DNA of 36,175 bases. It comes from Sphingomonas bacterium (GTDB taxonomy: Bacteria; Pseudomonadota; Alphaproteobacteria; Sphingomonadales; Sphingomonadaceae). Below the pieces are notes generated by a model. That model was not told the origin of the DNA and searched no databases. It saw nothing but the letters and a program-made list of their open reading frames with translations. Position numbers and translations under genes: made by a program. This document shows positions 7,366-15,469 of this stretch, in pieces (position 1 is the stretch's first letter; the number at the start of each line of letters is the position of its first letter). Where the stretch lies: the NCBI RefSeq assembly GCF_028292965.1, contig NZ_JAQGLG010000038.1:1-36175 (forward strand), given 5' to 3'.

Positions 7366-8151
7366 ATGAACATCCTCGTCCTCCAGCATATGGCCACCGA
7401 GCACCCCGCCTATCTTGGCGAGATCATGGCGCGGCGCGGTGTCGCCTGCACGACGGTGCGGCTCGATGCCGGTGGGACGATCCCCGCGCTCGACGGCTTC
7501 AACGCGATGCTCGTGATGGGCGGCGCGATGAACGTCTGGCAGGAGGATGCGCATCCCTGGCTGGTCGCCGAAAAGGCGGCGATCAGGCGCTGGGTGGGCG
7601 ATATGGCGCGGCCCTATTTCGGCGTCTGCCTCGGCCACCAATTGCTGGCGGCGGCGCTGGGCGGCGAGGTCGGCCGGGCCACGCGCCCCGAAACGGGGAT
7701 CGTCGCGGCCGAACTGCTGCCGGCCGCTGCCGCAGACCCACTGCTCGGCGGCGTGTCGTCGCCGGTCGCGACGATGCACTGGCACGGCGCGGAGGTCACC
7801 CGACTGCCCGATGGCGCCGTGCCGCTCGCGCGGTCGGCCGATTGCGCGGTGCAGGCGATGCGCATCGGCGTGCACGCCTGGGGTTTCCAATATCACGCCG
7901 AGGTGACCAGTGAGACGGTGGCAGAGTGGATGACGCAGCCAGGCTTCGCGGAGGCGCTGATTGCGGGCAACGGGCCCGGCGCAGCCGCCGCCTTCGATAC
8001 CGAGGCGGTGGGGTCGATGCCAGGCTTTCACCGCGATGCGGAACATGTGTTCGGGCGGTTTCTCGATCTTGCTCGTGACGGGCGGCTAGCCGGCAGACGC
8101 GGAAGCCGGCAAGCAGCCGGACGCCCTTCGACCCATCCGGCCCGACCATAG
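7366..8151 (+). CDS. Class I glutamine amidotransferase-like protein
   Basis: A 261-residue cytoplasmic protein of the stand-alone type 1 GATase family (GMP-synthase amidotransferase fold). Catalytic features are visible: Cys88 in GVCLGHQ, the oxyanion region MGGAMNVWQ (about 51-59), THWH-like MHWHG (137-141), and His177/Glu179 in FQYHAEV. Such proteins hydrolyse the side-chain amide of glutamine or of gamma-glutamyl compounds to free ammonia. Without a synthetase partner beside it, the acceptor is unknown. The start at 7366 begins MNILVLQH, as in homologues; the longer frame from 7285 is a shadow of the DUF1810 gene. It lies 10 bp downstream of the DUF1810 gene and is likely in one operon with it. 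Confidence 0.88.
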   Translation: MNILVLQHMATEHPAYLGEIMARRGVACTTVRLDAGGTIPALDGFNAMLVMGGAMNVWQEDAHPWLVAEKAAIRRWVGDMARPYFGVCLGHQLLAAALGGEVGRATRPETGIVAAELLPAAAADPLLGGVSSPVATMHWHGAEVTRLPDGAVPLARSADCAVQAMRIGVHAWGFQYHAEVTSETVAEWMTQPGFAEALIAGNGPGAAAAFDTEAVGSMPGFHRDAEHVFGRFLDLARDGRLAGRRGSRQAAGRPSTHPARP

Positions 8152-8241
8152 CGGCCGCCCGGCCGCGCCGCAGACGTTGCGGTTGCGCAACCGTCCATTT
8201 CATGTGAGCTTGTGCGGGATTGGCGGGGAAGGGGGACTCCG

Positions 8242-9076
8242 ATGCCTTATCCAAAAGCGCATTATGCCGTTTTTGTCGTGCTGGCGGTCATCGCCGGTGG
8301 CTTCTGGCCGAGCTATTTCAGCGTGTGGGGCGCGGTGCCGTGGCAATTCCACGCGCACGGTATCGCGGCGAGCATCTGGGTGTGCATGGTCGCGGCGCAA
8401 AGCTGGACGGCGCATCACCGGCCGCAGCTCCCGCTGCACCGCACGATCGGTAAGGCCAGCCTGTTCCTGTTCCCGTTCCTGATCGCCGGCCTGTGCGCGA
8501 TCATCGACCGTACCGGCAAAGGCTTTATCGCCAATGACGACCCGGTGCGGGTGATGCTCGGCGGTTCCTTTTTGAGCGGGATGGGCGTGGCGATCGCCGC
8601 CTATGTCACGGTCTATTATCGTGCGCTCAAATACCGGCGGCAGGTCTGGGTGCATGCCGGCTATATGCTCGCCACGCCGCTGATCCTGTTCGAATCTCCG
8701 TTCGGGCGGCTGCTGAACATGTTCGTGCCCCCCGTTCATCGTGCGCGGCCCGGCGGATTTCGGACGCATCCTGCCGTCGATCCTGTGGTCGATGGCGCTC
8801 GAGCTCGTCGTCATCGCGGCGATCTGGCTCGCCTATCGCGGCAAGGCACGGCCCTTCCTGGTGGCGGGCGGCTTCATCGTCGCGCAGATGGTCACCATGG
8901 GTCTGCTCAACGACCTGCCGGTGCTCAAGGTGATGCTGACGATGATCGGCAACGCGCCCAGCGCAGTCGTGTGGCTTACCGGCCTCGCGATCGGCGCGCT
9001 GACCAGCTGGGCCGGATGGCAGGCGGGTAAGCGACCTGCGGCGTCAAGCGAGACGGCGGTGCTGCAGCCGGCGTGA
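8242..9076 (+). pseudogene. Multi-spanning membrane protein gene with a single-base frameshift
   Basis: The frame from ATG 8242 (SD-like GAAGGGGG) encodes about six hydrophobic helices, with MPYPKAHYAVFVVLAV, LHRTIGKASLFLFPFLIAG and HAGYMLATPLILFE, then loses sense after NMFVPP. Removing one C from the run of six at 8728-8733 restores PFIVRGPADFGRILPS and joins the second frame, which ends at 9076 after three more helices. The restored product would be about 277 residues, a plausible intact integral membrane protein loosely reminiscent of DUF2306-type proteins. Function is unknown. Either the gene is recently inactivated or the C-run was mis-sequenced; both halves keep good codon bias, which favours a recent or artefactual change. 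Confidence 0.75.
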
Positions 9077-9143
9077 GCCGGCGCGCGAAACCTGGCGCAA
9101 ACGACGGGCGTTGGTCATGACGGCGTGACGACGGTGCCGGTCC

Positions 9144-9767
9144 TCAAACGCCGTGGTGTTCGAACAGCCTGAGGATCTCGGCCTGCTGCGCCTTCGCCTC
9201 CGGCGTACCGCTGCCGCTTTTGCCGGTCTGCCGCGTCGCCAGCATCGCCGGTGTCGAGCCGTTGCCGTTGGTGCGTCGCGGGTCCGCGCCGCCCCCCAGC
9301 AGGGCGGCTACCGCCCCTGCGCAGCGCGTCCGCACCGCGCGATGCAGCGCGGTCACGTCGTTCTTGTCGGTCGCGTTCGGGTCGGCGCCCGATGCGATCA
9401 GCAAGGCGATGGTCGCGGCCTGATCGGCCGGGTTCCAGCGCACCGCGCCGGGGCTGCCGTCCGCGGCATAGTGGAGGGGCGTGGCACCGCGCCGGTTTCG
9501 CGCACCCACATCCGCGCCACGCTCGATCAGCGCTCGCACCATAGCGGGGCGATGCGCCGCCGCCGCGACGTGCAACGCGGTGTCGCCGGCATAGATATGG
9601 TGTGCGATGTCCGGCAGGAAATTCTCCACCGCCGCCGCGCGTGTCGCGCCCGCGGTCAGCGCAGCCGTGGCCAGCAGGGGCGATGCAGCCAGCAGGTCGC
9701 GCGCGGCCATGTCGTCGGCCGCAGCGATCGCCTCCATCAACTGCCGGAGCGCAGCATCATCGCTCAT
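9144..9767 (-). CDS. Ankyrin repeat protein
   Basis: A 207-residue cytoplasmic ankyrin protein, a protein-protein interaction scaffold. Repeats are visible at about 58-90 (AGDTALHVAAAAHRPAMVRALIERGADVG), 91-136 (RRGATPLHYAADG, ending LLIASGADPNA) and 137-170 (NDVTALHRAVRTRCAGAVAALLGGGADP), with a capping repeat NGNGSTPAMLA. The N-terminal 30 residues form a DxxAxxLL-type helix. The ATG at 9767 is preceded by GAGG at 6 bases, while the upstream open frame to 10025 has no coding character. A TATATAT box at about 9800-9806 could be its -10. It converges on the frameshifted membrane gene. The partner is unknown. Confidence 0.88.
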   Translation of the reverse strand: MSDDAALRQLMEAIAAADDMAARDLLAASPLLATAALTAGATRAAAVENFLPDIAHHIYAGDTALHVAAAAHRPAMVRALIERGADVGARNRRGATPLHYAADGSPGAVRWNPADQAATIALLIASGADPNATDKNDVTALHRAVRTRCAGAVAALLGGGADPRRTNGNGSTPAMLATRQTGKSGSGTPEAKAQQAEILRLFEHHGV

Positions 9768-9999
9768 CTTCGCCTCGCCCGCCTTGGTCCGGACACGATA
9801 TATATCCCACCGCACCGCTTCTCCAACCCGGCCCCCATTTCTCAAGCGGCACGCGCCGCCACCGCAGGCCTGTCGGCACAATTGCACGAGATGACCATGA
9901 CCCCGCTCAATCCGGCCGAGCTTTCCGGCTGTCCCGATGGTAAGCTGAGCGGGACCAGGACGTCGATGCCGCGCAATGCGCCTGTCGCGCGCTGACCCC

Positions 10000-12609
10000 T
10001 CACTCCCCCGGCAAATACCGCGCATACAACCACCCCACGCCGATCAGGCTGAAGCCCAGCGCGGCGAAGCTGGCGATGCGCGCCAGGCCGTCGAGCCCGG
10101 CGGCGTCGTGCAGGAATACCTTGCCGACCGCCGCGACAATCAGCACCAGCGAGGCGATGCGCCAGTCCTGCGCCCGGGCGCGGATGCCGCCGATCAGGAA
10201 GGCGGCGGCCAGCACCAGCGCGAGTACGGAGCGGGCGATGTCCTCCGCCGCCGTCACGCCCGGCGTGGCGAGATCGGCGCCGTGCGCGACCCAGCGCAAT
10301 GCGGTCCAGGCGAACAGCAGGATCAGCGCCATCATCGCGATCCCGCGCGGCCGCGCCACCGGCCAGCCGGCGGGCGCGGCACGCTCGCTCCACCAGATCA
10401 GGCCGAAGGCGCAGGCATAAGCGGGGATCAGCCACACCGGGCCAGCCTGGTCGACCAGCAGCGGATTGTGGAGGAGCAGCGTGAACCAGACGAAATGCGC
10501 CAGGCTGGCCACGCCGAGGCCGATCGCCACGCCGCGCTGGCCGAGGCGCCATGCCCCGGCGGCGATGGCGGCGAGCAGCAGCTCCCAGCAGGTGCGCTCG
10601 GCCAGCCCATGGGCGACGAAGTCCTGCTGGTCGCCGATCGCGAAGACATGCTTCCACGCGACATGCGCGGCGATGATGCCGAGTGCGGCGGCGAGCGCGA
10701 TGGCGCCACGCCGTACGCGCAGGTCGAGCGGCAGGCGCCACGCCACCAGCACCGCCGCGGCGGCGGGGGGCAGGAGGCGGGTCGCGATCTCCCGCAACGT
10801 CGGTGCCATGTCGACCCAGGCGGGGTCGCCGAACAGCGCACGCCCGGCGAAGAAGCACCAGTCGGCCACCGGCTCGGCCGCCCAGGCCAGGGCTATCAGC
10901 CCGGCCGTGACCAGCGCCGGCCACCAGGTCCGGCGGGCCAGCGCAATGCCGGCGATCATGACGAACGGCACCAGCGGCAGCACATCGTCGCTCAGCAGGC
11001 GATATGCGGCGAGGTAGGCCAGCCCCACCGCGACCGGCTGGGCGATCATGTCCGCACCGGCGATCTCGTTGCGCGCGGCGAGGTACGCGGCGAGCGCTGC
11101 CAGCCCGGCACCGAGCAGCGACATGCCGGCGAGAATCGCCGGCGCCGCGCCGTGGAAGTGGAAGGGCGGGAACAGCGCCAGCGCGCCGGCGACGGTGACG
11201 ACCATCGCGACATCGACGATCTCGCCCCGCGCCTTGGCGAGGTGCGACAGGCCGGGCGCGCCGTGCAGCAGGGCAAGGCCGGCGAGCACCACGGAGAACA
11301 AGCCGACGCCCGGATGCTCCCAGGCGAGCAGCAGGGTCAGCGTGATGACCAAAGCGGCAGGCGGGATCAGCTTCAGCCCCGGCTCGCGCTGCGCCAGCCA
11401 CAAGGCGGCGGCGGACACCAGGCCGAACAGCGCCCAGTCGAGCGGTGCAAAGCCGCCCAGCGCGACGATCGCACCGACCTGCACACAGGCGGCGAAGTGG
11501 CCGGCGAGGCGGATCGTGCGCGATTGCTCGCCGGGGATGAGCAGCGGCAGCAGCATGCCGAGCAACAGTGCGAAACCGCCGATCGCCAGCGTGTCGGGCG
11601 TGTCGAAATGGCTATAGGCGAGCATCACCACGCCCCACAGGAACCCGCCGGTCAGCGACGCCGCGCCGAGCCACCACCAGCGCTGGCTGCGCGCGAGCAC
11701 GGTCAGCCCGCCGATCGCCAGCGCGAGATAACCGGCGAGCGCCGGGATGTGCGGCGCGCCGCTATGGATCAGCGCCGGCGCGGTCAGGCCGCCGACCAGC
11801 CCGAGCACCGCGCTTGGCGCGCCGAAGCGCAGCGCGAGCAGGCCGGCGAGCAACGTCACGCCCGCCATGCCGGCGAGCGCGCTGAACGGCCCGATCAGAT
11901 GGTAGAGATCGACCGCGGCGAGGATCGCGCCGTACAGCGAGGCGACACCCGCGCCGGCCAGCGCCTGGCGGATCCGCGGATCGACCACCCGCGCGGGGTT
12001 GCGCAGCGCGAGCTCGGCGCCGGCGATCAGCGCCATGCCGAACAGCCAGCCGCAGATCACGCGGACGAGCGGCGAGAGCAGCCCGGCGTCGATCGAATAT
12101 TTGACGATCAGCAGGCCGGCGACGGCCAGCGTGATGCCGCCGAGCCAGATCGGCAGGCGCCGGCCGAACAGGTCCTCGAAGGCGATGCCGGGGCGGGGGC
12201 GTTGAACATTATTCCCCTCCCCTTCAGGGGAGGGGCTAGGGGTGGGGCCTCGCCGCGAATCCGGCGATTGAGGCTCTTGCGGCACGGCCCCACCCCAACC
12301 CCTCCCCTGAAGGGGAGGGGCTAAGACATTCTCAGCCTCGGCAGGCGGCGGCGCAGGTGCTGCAACCTCCGCGACCATGGGCGCCTGTAACTCCACTGGC
12401 GCAGCCGCCCGCGCCGCCGCCCGCGGTTTCTCCACCGGTGCCGCCACGCCATGGCGCTCGATAATGGCCAACCGCCCGGCCAGTTCGCCAAGCTGCGTAC
12501 GCATCTCGCGCACCTTTCCGGACAGGCCGATCACGCTGGCGATCAGCCAGATCAGCGCGACAAACGGCGCCAGCACCAGAATCACCAGGATCGCCACCAG
12601 GTCGTCCAT
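10000..12609 (-). CDS. DUF2339 giant polytopic membrane protein
   Basis: An 869-residue inner-membrane protein. An N-terminal membrane helix (about 5-27) is followed by a short coiled-coil-like segment (VREMRTQLGELAGRLAIIE) and an Ala/Pro linker. From about 145 come the DUF2339 core RPGIAFEDLFGRRLPIWLGGITLAVAG and more than twenty hydrophobic segments to the end. The family is large and common in Proteobacteria and Bacteroidetes with no assigned function. The linker at about residues 97-132 is encoded by a palindromic repeat (12214-12320) that keeps the frame open. The ATG at 12609 follows GGGAG 8 bases upstream; two GTG codons just before it are alternatives. It is divergent from a TetR gene whose candidate operator lies between them. 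Confidence 0.88.
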   Translation of the reverse strand: MDDLVAILVILVLAPFVALIWLIASVIGLSGKVREMRTQLGELAGRLAIIERHGVAAPVEKPRAAARAAAPVELQAPMVAEVAAPAPPPAEAENVLAPPLQGRGWGGAVPQEPQSPDSRRGPTPSPSPEGEGNNVQRPRPGIAFEDLFGRRLPIWLGGITLAVAGLLIVKYSIDAGLLSPLVRVICGWLFGMALIAGAELALRNPARVVDPRIRQALAGAGVASLYGAILAAVDLYHLIGPFSALAGMAGVTLLAGLLALRFGAPSAVLGLVGGLTAPALIHSGAPHIPALAGYLALAIGGLTVLARSQRWWWLGAASLTGGFLWGVVMLAYSHFDTPDTLAIGGFALLLGMLLPLLIPGEQSRTIRLAGHFAACVQVGAIVALGGFAPLDWALFGLVSAAALWLAQREPGLKLIPPAALVITLTLLLAWEHPGVGLFSVVLAGLALLHGAPGLSHLAKARGEIVDVAMVVTVAGALALFPPFHFHGAAPAILAGMSLLGAGLAALAAYLAARNEIAGADMIAQPVAVGLAYLAAYRLLSDDVLPLVPFVMIAGIALARRTWWPALVTAGLIALAWAAEPVADWCFFAGRALFGDPAWVDMAPTLREIATRLLPPAAAAVLVAWRLPLDLRVRRGAIALAAALGIIAAHVAWKHVFAIGDQQDFVAHGLAERTCWELLLAAIAAGAWRLGQRGVAIGLGVASLAHFVWFTLLLHNPLLVDQAGPVWLIPAYACAFGLIWWSERAAPAGWPVARPRGIAMMALILLFAWTALRWVAHGADLATPGVTAAEDIARSVLALVLAAAFLIGGIRARAQDWRIASLVLIVAAVGKVFLHDAAGLDGLARIASFAALGFSLIGVGWLYARYLPGE
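12214..12320. repeat. Palindromic repeat (type B) inside the DUF2339 coding sequence
   Basis: Two hairpins face each other. One is CCCCTCCCC-TTCA-GGGGAGGGG at 12214-12235; the other is its complement-style partner with TGAA loop at 12299-12320. With the adjoining GGGGTGGGGC and GCCCCACCCC the arms extend to about 34 bases with only two or three mismatches. The whole element reads through in frame as APPLQGRGWGGAVP...PTPSPSPEGEG in the DUF2339 linker. Confidence 0.85.
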
Positions 12610-12662
12610 CGACACCACTCCCGCTTATCTTCAGACCATGGCATGACAGAGAAATGAGCGCT

Positions 12663-12693
12663 GTTCAATTAAAAAATTGGACACCGTTCAATT
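12663..12693. promoter_or_regulatory. Candidate TetR-type operator in the divergent intergenic region
   Basis: GTTCAATT occurs at 12663-12670 and again at 12686-12693. AATTGGAC at 12675-12682 forms an inverted partner to the second copy (7 of 8 positions) around ACC. The AT-rich block is conspicuous in this GC-rich sequence and lies between the DUF2339 start and the TetR start. TTGGAC (12677-12682) may double as a -35 for the regulator gene. I infer autoregulation and possible control of DUF2339. Confidence 0.45.
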
Positions 12694-12713
12694 GGGGCGA
12701 TAGCGAAAAGCCC

Positions 12714-13304
12714 ATGGGCAGGCGATCCGACCATAGCCGCGCCGAGTTGCAGGCGCTGATCCTCGCGACGGGCCACGCCGTGATGGCAGAGACCGGCTAT
12801 GCCCGTTTCTCGGCGCGCGAGGTGGCCAAACGCATCGGTTATTCGATCGGCACGGTGCACAATGTCTTCGGCAGCCATGACCGCCTGGTGCTGGCGATCA
12901 ACACGCGGACGTTCGCTCTATGGGCGGCGCATCTGCGCGCCGCACTGGCAGCGGGTGGCGAGGACCGCATCGCGGCTTTGGTCGCGGGCTATTTCGATTT
13001 CGCGCGCGAGCACACCAATCTCTGGACTGCGATCTACGACCACCGCCTGCCGGAGGGCGAGAAGATGCCCGACGAGGACGACGCGGCCCGCGCCGAACTG
13101 ACCAAGATCGTCGTCCGCGAAGTGGCGACGGCACTGCACCGCGAGCCCGACGGCACGGTCGCCGCGCTAGCACGCTCGCTGGTCGCGGTGGTCCACGGCC
13201 ACTGCGCCTTCCTGCTCGCCGGCAGCTGGGCCCTGATGGGCGAAACCGCGCCCGAAGCGGCGGCGCTGGCCCGCGTGCGCGAGGCGTTGGCAGCGGCGCG
13301 GTAG
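12714..13304 (+). CDS. TetR/AcrR family transcriptional regulator
   Basis: A 196-residue DNA-binding repressor type. The N-terminal helix-turn-helix is clear (RAELQALILATGHAVMAETGYARFSAREVAKRIGYSIGTVHNVFGSHDRLV, about 9-60), followed by a helical ligand/dimer domain of the WHG-containing kind (VVHGHCAFLL near 160). An upstream ATG at 12654 is in frame but would place the AT-rich dyad inside the coding sequence and add 20 atypical residues, so I prefer 12714, where the family-like MGRRSDHSRAEL begins. It is divergent from DUF2339. The MFS gene beyond converges on it, so control of that transporter is possible but not shown. The ligand is unknown. Confidence 0.88.
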   Translation: MGRRSDHSRAELQALILATGHAVMAETGYARFSAREVAKRIGYSIGTVHNVFGSHDRLVLAINTRTFALWAAHLRAALAAGGEDRIAALVAGYFDFAREHTNLWTAIYDHRLPEGEKMPDEDDAARAELTKIVVREVATALHREPDGTVAALARSLVAVVHGHCAFLLAGSWALMGETAPEAAALARVREALAAAR

Positions 13305-13376
13305 AGCGTTCGGTTACGATGCTTGCGGGTAACCCAGCTTTCCAACTCAGACGGCAGCCAAGCCTAACCCCGCAGC

Positions 13377-13469
13377 CTAATTCGGGGACATAATACTAAT
13401 TAGGCGCTCAAATGCTGTATCCCACTCGCGGACCTCAGAGGCCTAATTAGTATTATGTCCCCGAATTAG
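13377..13469. repeat. Long perfect inverted repeat, type C, copy 1
   Basis: The arms at 13377-13405 and 13441-13469 are perfect 29-base inverted copies around a 35-base spacer. The core is GGGGACATAATACTAATTAG. It lies between the convergent TetR and MFS genes and supplies the last codons and the stop of the MFS gene. A second copy with the same core is at 23559-23637. The core resembles motifs I recall flanking Y1/REP-associated transposase genes, which suggests a non-autonomous palindromic mobile element. Confidence 0.85.
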
Positions 13470-14775
13470 TGAACGCTGCCGTCGCCGGTCTCCGCCGCAC
13501 CCCGGCGCGTACCCGCAGCGTCAGCACCGCCGCGACCAGCGCGAACAGCGCCAGCGCCACCAGCCCCGCCGCAAACCCGCCCGTCGCATCGCGCGCCGCG
13601 CCCCAGGCGAAAGGCAGGGCGAAACCGCCGAGATTGGCGACGCTGTTGATCGCCGCCGCACCGACCGCCAGTTCGCGCACGTGCAGCACCTCGGCCCAGC
13701 CCGAGGAGAGCAGCATGTTGATCGTGAAGCAGGTCGCGGCGAACGCCAGATAGGCCAGCATCACCGCCAACGGGGAAGGCGCGGCAGCGATCGCCAGCAG
13801 CGCGGCGGCCATCACCAGGATCAGCCAGAAGGCGTCGCGGAAGCGGTCGCCGCGGCGGTCGGCATGGTCGCCCGCGATCAGCATGACCACGGCGCCGATC
13901 ACGCCGCCGATACTGACGAGATACCCGACATGCACCGTGTCCAGCCGGGTCGACGCGAGCAGCAGCAGCGGCGCCGACAAGCCGAGCGTGGTCATGATCC
14001 CGCTGGTGAAGAACCCCGTGGTGGCGAGCAGCGCCACGCCCGGATTGCGCAGCGCGGCGAAGGGATGATGCGTTCGAGGCTCGCCGATCAGCGCCGCCTC
14101 GTGCGCCAGCCCGCCCTCGATCCACGCTTTCTCGTGCGCCGTCAGCCACGCCACGCTGGCCGGCGTGTCGGGCAGCCAGCGCAGCAGGGCCAGCCCCATC
14201 GCCACGCTCGGCAGCCCCTGTACGATGAACAGCCAGTGCCAGCCGCGCAGGCCCATCAGCCCGTCGAGCCCGAGCAGCCAGCCCGACATCGCCCCCATCA
14301 CCACCGAGGCCAGCGGACTGGCGACATAGAAGCGGCTGATCGCGCGGCCGCGATGCGTCATCGGGAACCACAGGGCGAAATAATAGATGATGCCGGGCCA
14401 GAAGCCGGCCTCCGCCACGCCGAGCAGGAAGCGCATGACGTAGAACTGCGATGGCGTGTGGACGAACATCGTGCCCCCCGACAACAAGCCCCATGTGATC
14501 ATGATCCGCGCCAGCCAGCGGCGCGAGCCGTAGCGCACGCCGAGCATGTTCGAGGGAATCTCGAACAGCGCGTAGCCGAGGAAGAACAGCCCGCCGCCCA
14601 GGCCATAGATCGTCGCGCTGAACCCCAGATCGACGTTCATCTGCACGGCCGCGAAGCCGACATTCACGCGATCCATATAAGCGCACAGATAGGCCAGCAG
14701 CATCAGCGGCACGATATGCCACAACGCCTTGCGCATCGCCGATGCGCCGACGGCGTCGGTAACCTGTTCGTCCAT
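13453..14775 (-). CDS. MFS transporter, anion:cation symporter (ACS) type
   Basis: A 440-residue inner-membrane permease with 12 predicted helices. Features are RKALWHIVPLMLLAYLCAYMDRVNVGFAAVQM (helix 1, with the DRVN motif of the ACS family), GLGGGLFFLGYALFEIPSNMLG, RFLLGVAEAGFWPGIIYYFALWFP and the inter-domain loop around TAHEKAWIE. Relatives import organic anions such as phthalate, tartrate, glucarate or 4-hydroxyphenylacetate; no catabolic genes adjoin it, so the substrate is unknown. The ATG at 14775 follows GGGAG at 5 bases. The last four residues (NSGT) and the TAA come from the palindrome at 13377-13469, so the original C-terminus may have been replaced. Confidence 0.9.
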   Translation of the reverse strand: MDEQVTDAVGASAMRKALWHIVPLMLLAYLCAYMDRVNVGFAAVQMNVDLGFSATIYGLGGGLFFLGYALFEIPSNMLGVRYGSRRWLARIMITWGLLSGGTMFVHTPSQFYVMRFLLGVAEAGFWPGIIYYFALWFPMTHRGRAISRFYVASPLASVVMGAMSGWLLGLDGLMGLRGWHWLFIVQGLPSVAMGLALLRWLPDTPASVAWLTAHEKAWIEGGLAHEAALIGEPRTHHPFAALRNPGVALLATTGFFTSGIMTTLGLSAPLLLLASTRLDTVHVGYLVSIGGVIGAVVMLIAGDHADRRGDRFRDAFWLILVMAAALLAIAAAPSPLAVMLAYLAFAATCFTINMLLSSGWAEVLHVRELAVGAAAINSVANLGGFALPFAWGAARDATGGFAAGLVALALFALVAAVLTLRVRAGVRRRPATAAFTNSGT

Positions 14776-14953
14776 CACCGCTCCCCGCTGACACTGGCGA
14801 GCCTAGTGTCGATCGGGGCGGGTGCAAGCAGGGTTCGCCATCGCGCCTGCGACTACCCGGCGTGGGCGAACCGTGATGATTTCGTGCAGACGCGCCAATG
14901 CGGTGGCGTGACGCCACCTTCCTGCTAGCCCAAACCAATCGAGGGAGAGCAGG

Positions 14954-15409
14954 ATGATCGAGCGACGAATGACAGAGGAAGACATGTCGCCACGACCGGC
15001 CTGGCTGTCCTCGCTGCCCGGCGCGACGCGCATCGTCCTTGCCGTGCCCGCCGGCGCGACGGTGGCGACACTGGTCGCCGCGCCGTTGCTCGGCCTGAGG
15101 TCGTTCGACGGAGCGATCCTCCCGATCATCTGCGTCATCTGGATCTATCAGGCGATCGGCATCCTCGTCGTGCTGCCTGTGTGGGAGTTGCTTTACCGCT
15201 TCGGCTGCCGGCGCTGGGTGCAGGCGTCGCTGTTCGGCGCGGTCACCGCTTTCGTCGCGGCTTTGTGGCTGTTTGGCGGATCGTCGACCATGGCACTAAG
15301 ATTCGCGATGATCCCCGCTTTGTCGTCGGCAGTGGGCGGGCTGGTGATCTGGTGGATCGCCTATCGCCCCCGCGCTTCTATAACCCCTGACATAATTATC
15401 CGCCCGTAA
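14954..15409 (+). CDS. Small hypothetical membrane protein
   Basis: A 151-residue protein with four hydrophobic segments (about 26-48, 54-78, 87-108, 115-138) and no recognised family. The ATG at 14954 has GGGAGAGCAGG in front, a good SD; Met6 and Met11 are alternatives. The C-terminal tail PDIIIRP is encoded by the left arm of the palindrome at 15388-15469, so the natural end may have been altered. Its neighbours are the divergent MFS gene and the convergent AlkB gene. Function is unknown. Confidence 0.65.
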   Translation: MIERRMTEEDMSPRPAWLSSLPGATRIVLAVPAGATVATLVAAPLLGLRSFDGAILPIICVIWIYQAIGILVVLPVWELLYRFGCRRWVQASLFGAVTAFVAALWLFGGSSTMALRFAMIPALSSAVGGLVIWWIAYRPRASITPDIIIRP

Positions 15410-15469
15410 CGCCGCTCCTGTGACGCAGTCCCGCCGTTGGCGGCGCCGGGCCGCTGGCGAATTATGTCA
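15388..15469. repeat. Inverted repeat shared by two convergent gene ends
   Basis: TGACATAATT (15388-15397) and AATTATGTCA (15460-15469) are perfect 10-base arms, with ATCCGCC and GGCG continuing the pairing imperfectly. The core GACATAAT is also in the type C repeats, so this may be a divergent relative. Both flanking genes terminate inside it, making it a candidate bidirectional terminator. Confidence 0.65.

Noticed and set aside
9842..11401. A 519-residue minus-strand frame inside and beyond DUF2339
   Set aside because: It is an out-of-frame Arg/Ala-rich shadow. The DUF2339 frame has the membrane helices and the family motifs.
9976..12324. A 782-residue plus-strand open frame opposite DUF2339
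   Set aside because: It is Arg/Gln/Gly-rich shadow translation of the complementary strand of a GC-rich gene, with no domain and no SD.
12654..12713. N-terminal extension of the TetR protein from ATG 12654
   Set aside because: Its 20 residues are unlike the family and overlap the AT-rich dyad, which looks like a regulatory site.
13681..14928. A 415-residue plus-strand frame opposite the MFS gene
   Set aside because: Shadow of the antisense strand with His/Gln/Arg-rich composition; the minus strand encodes a clear transporter.
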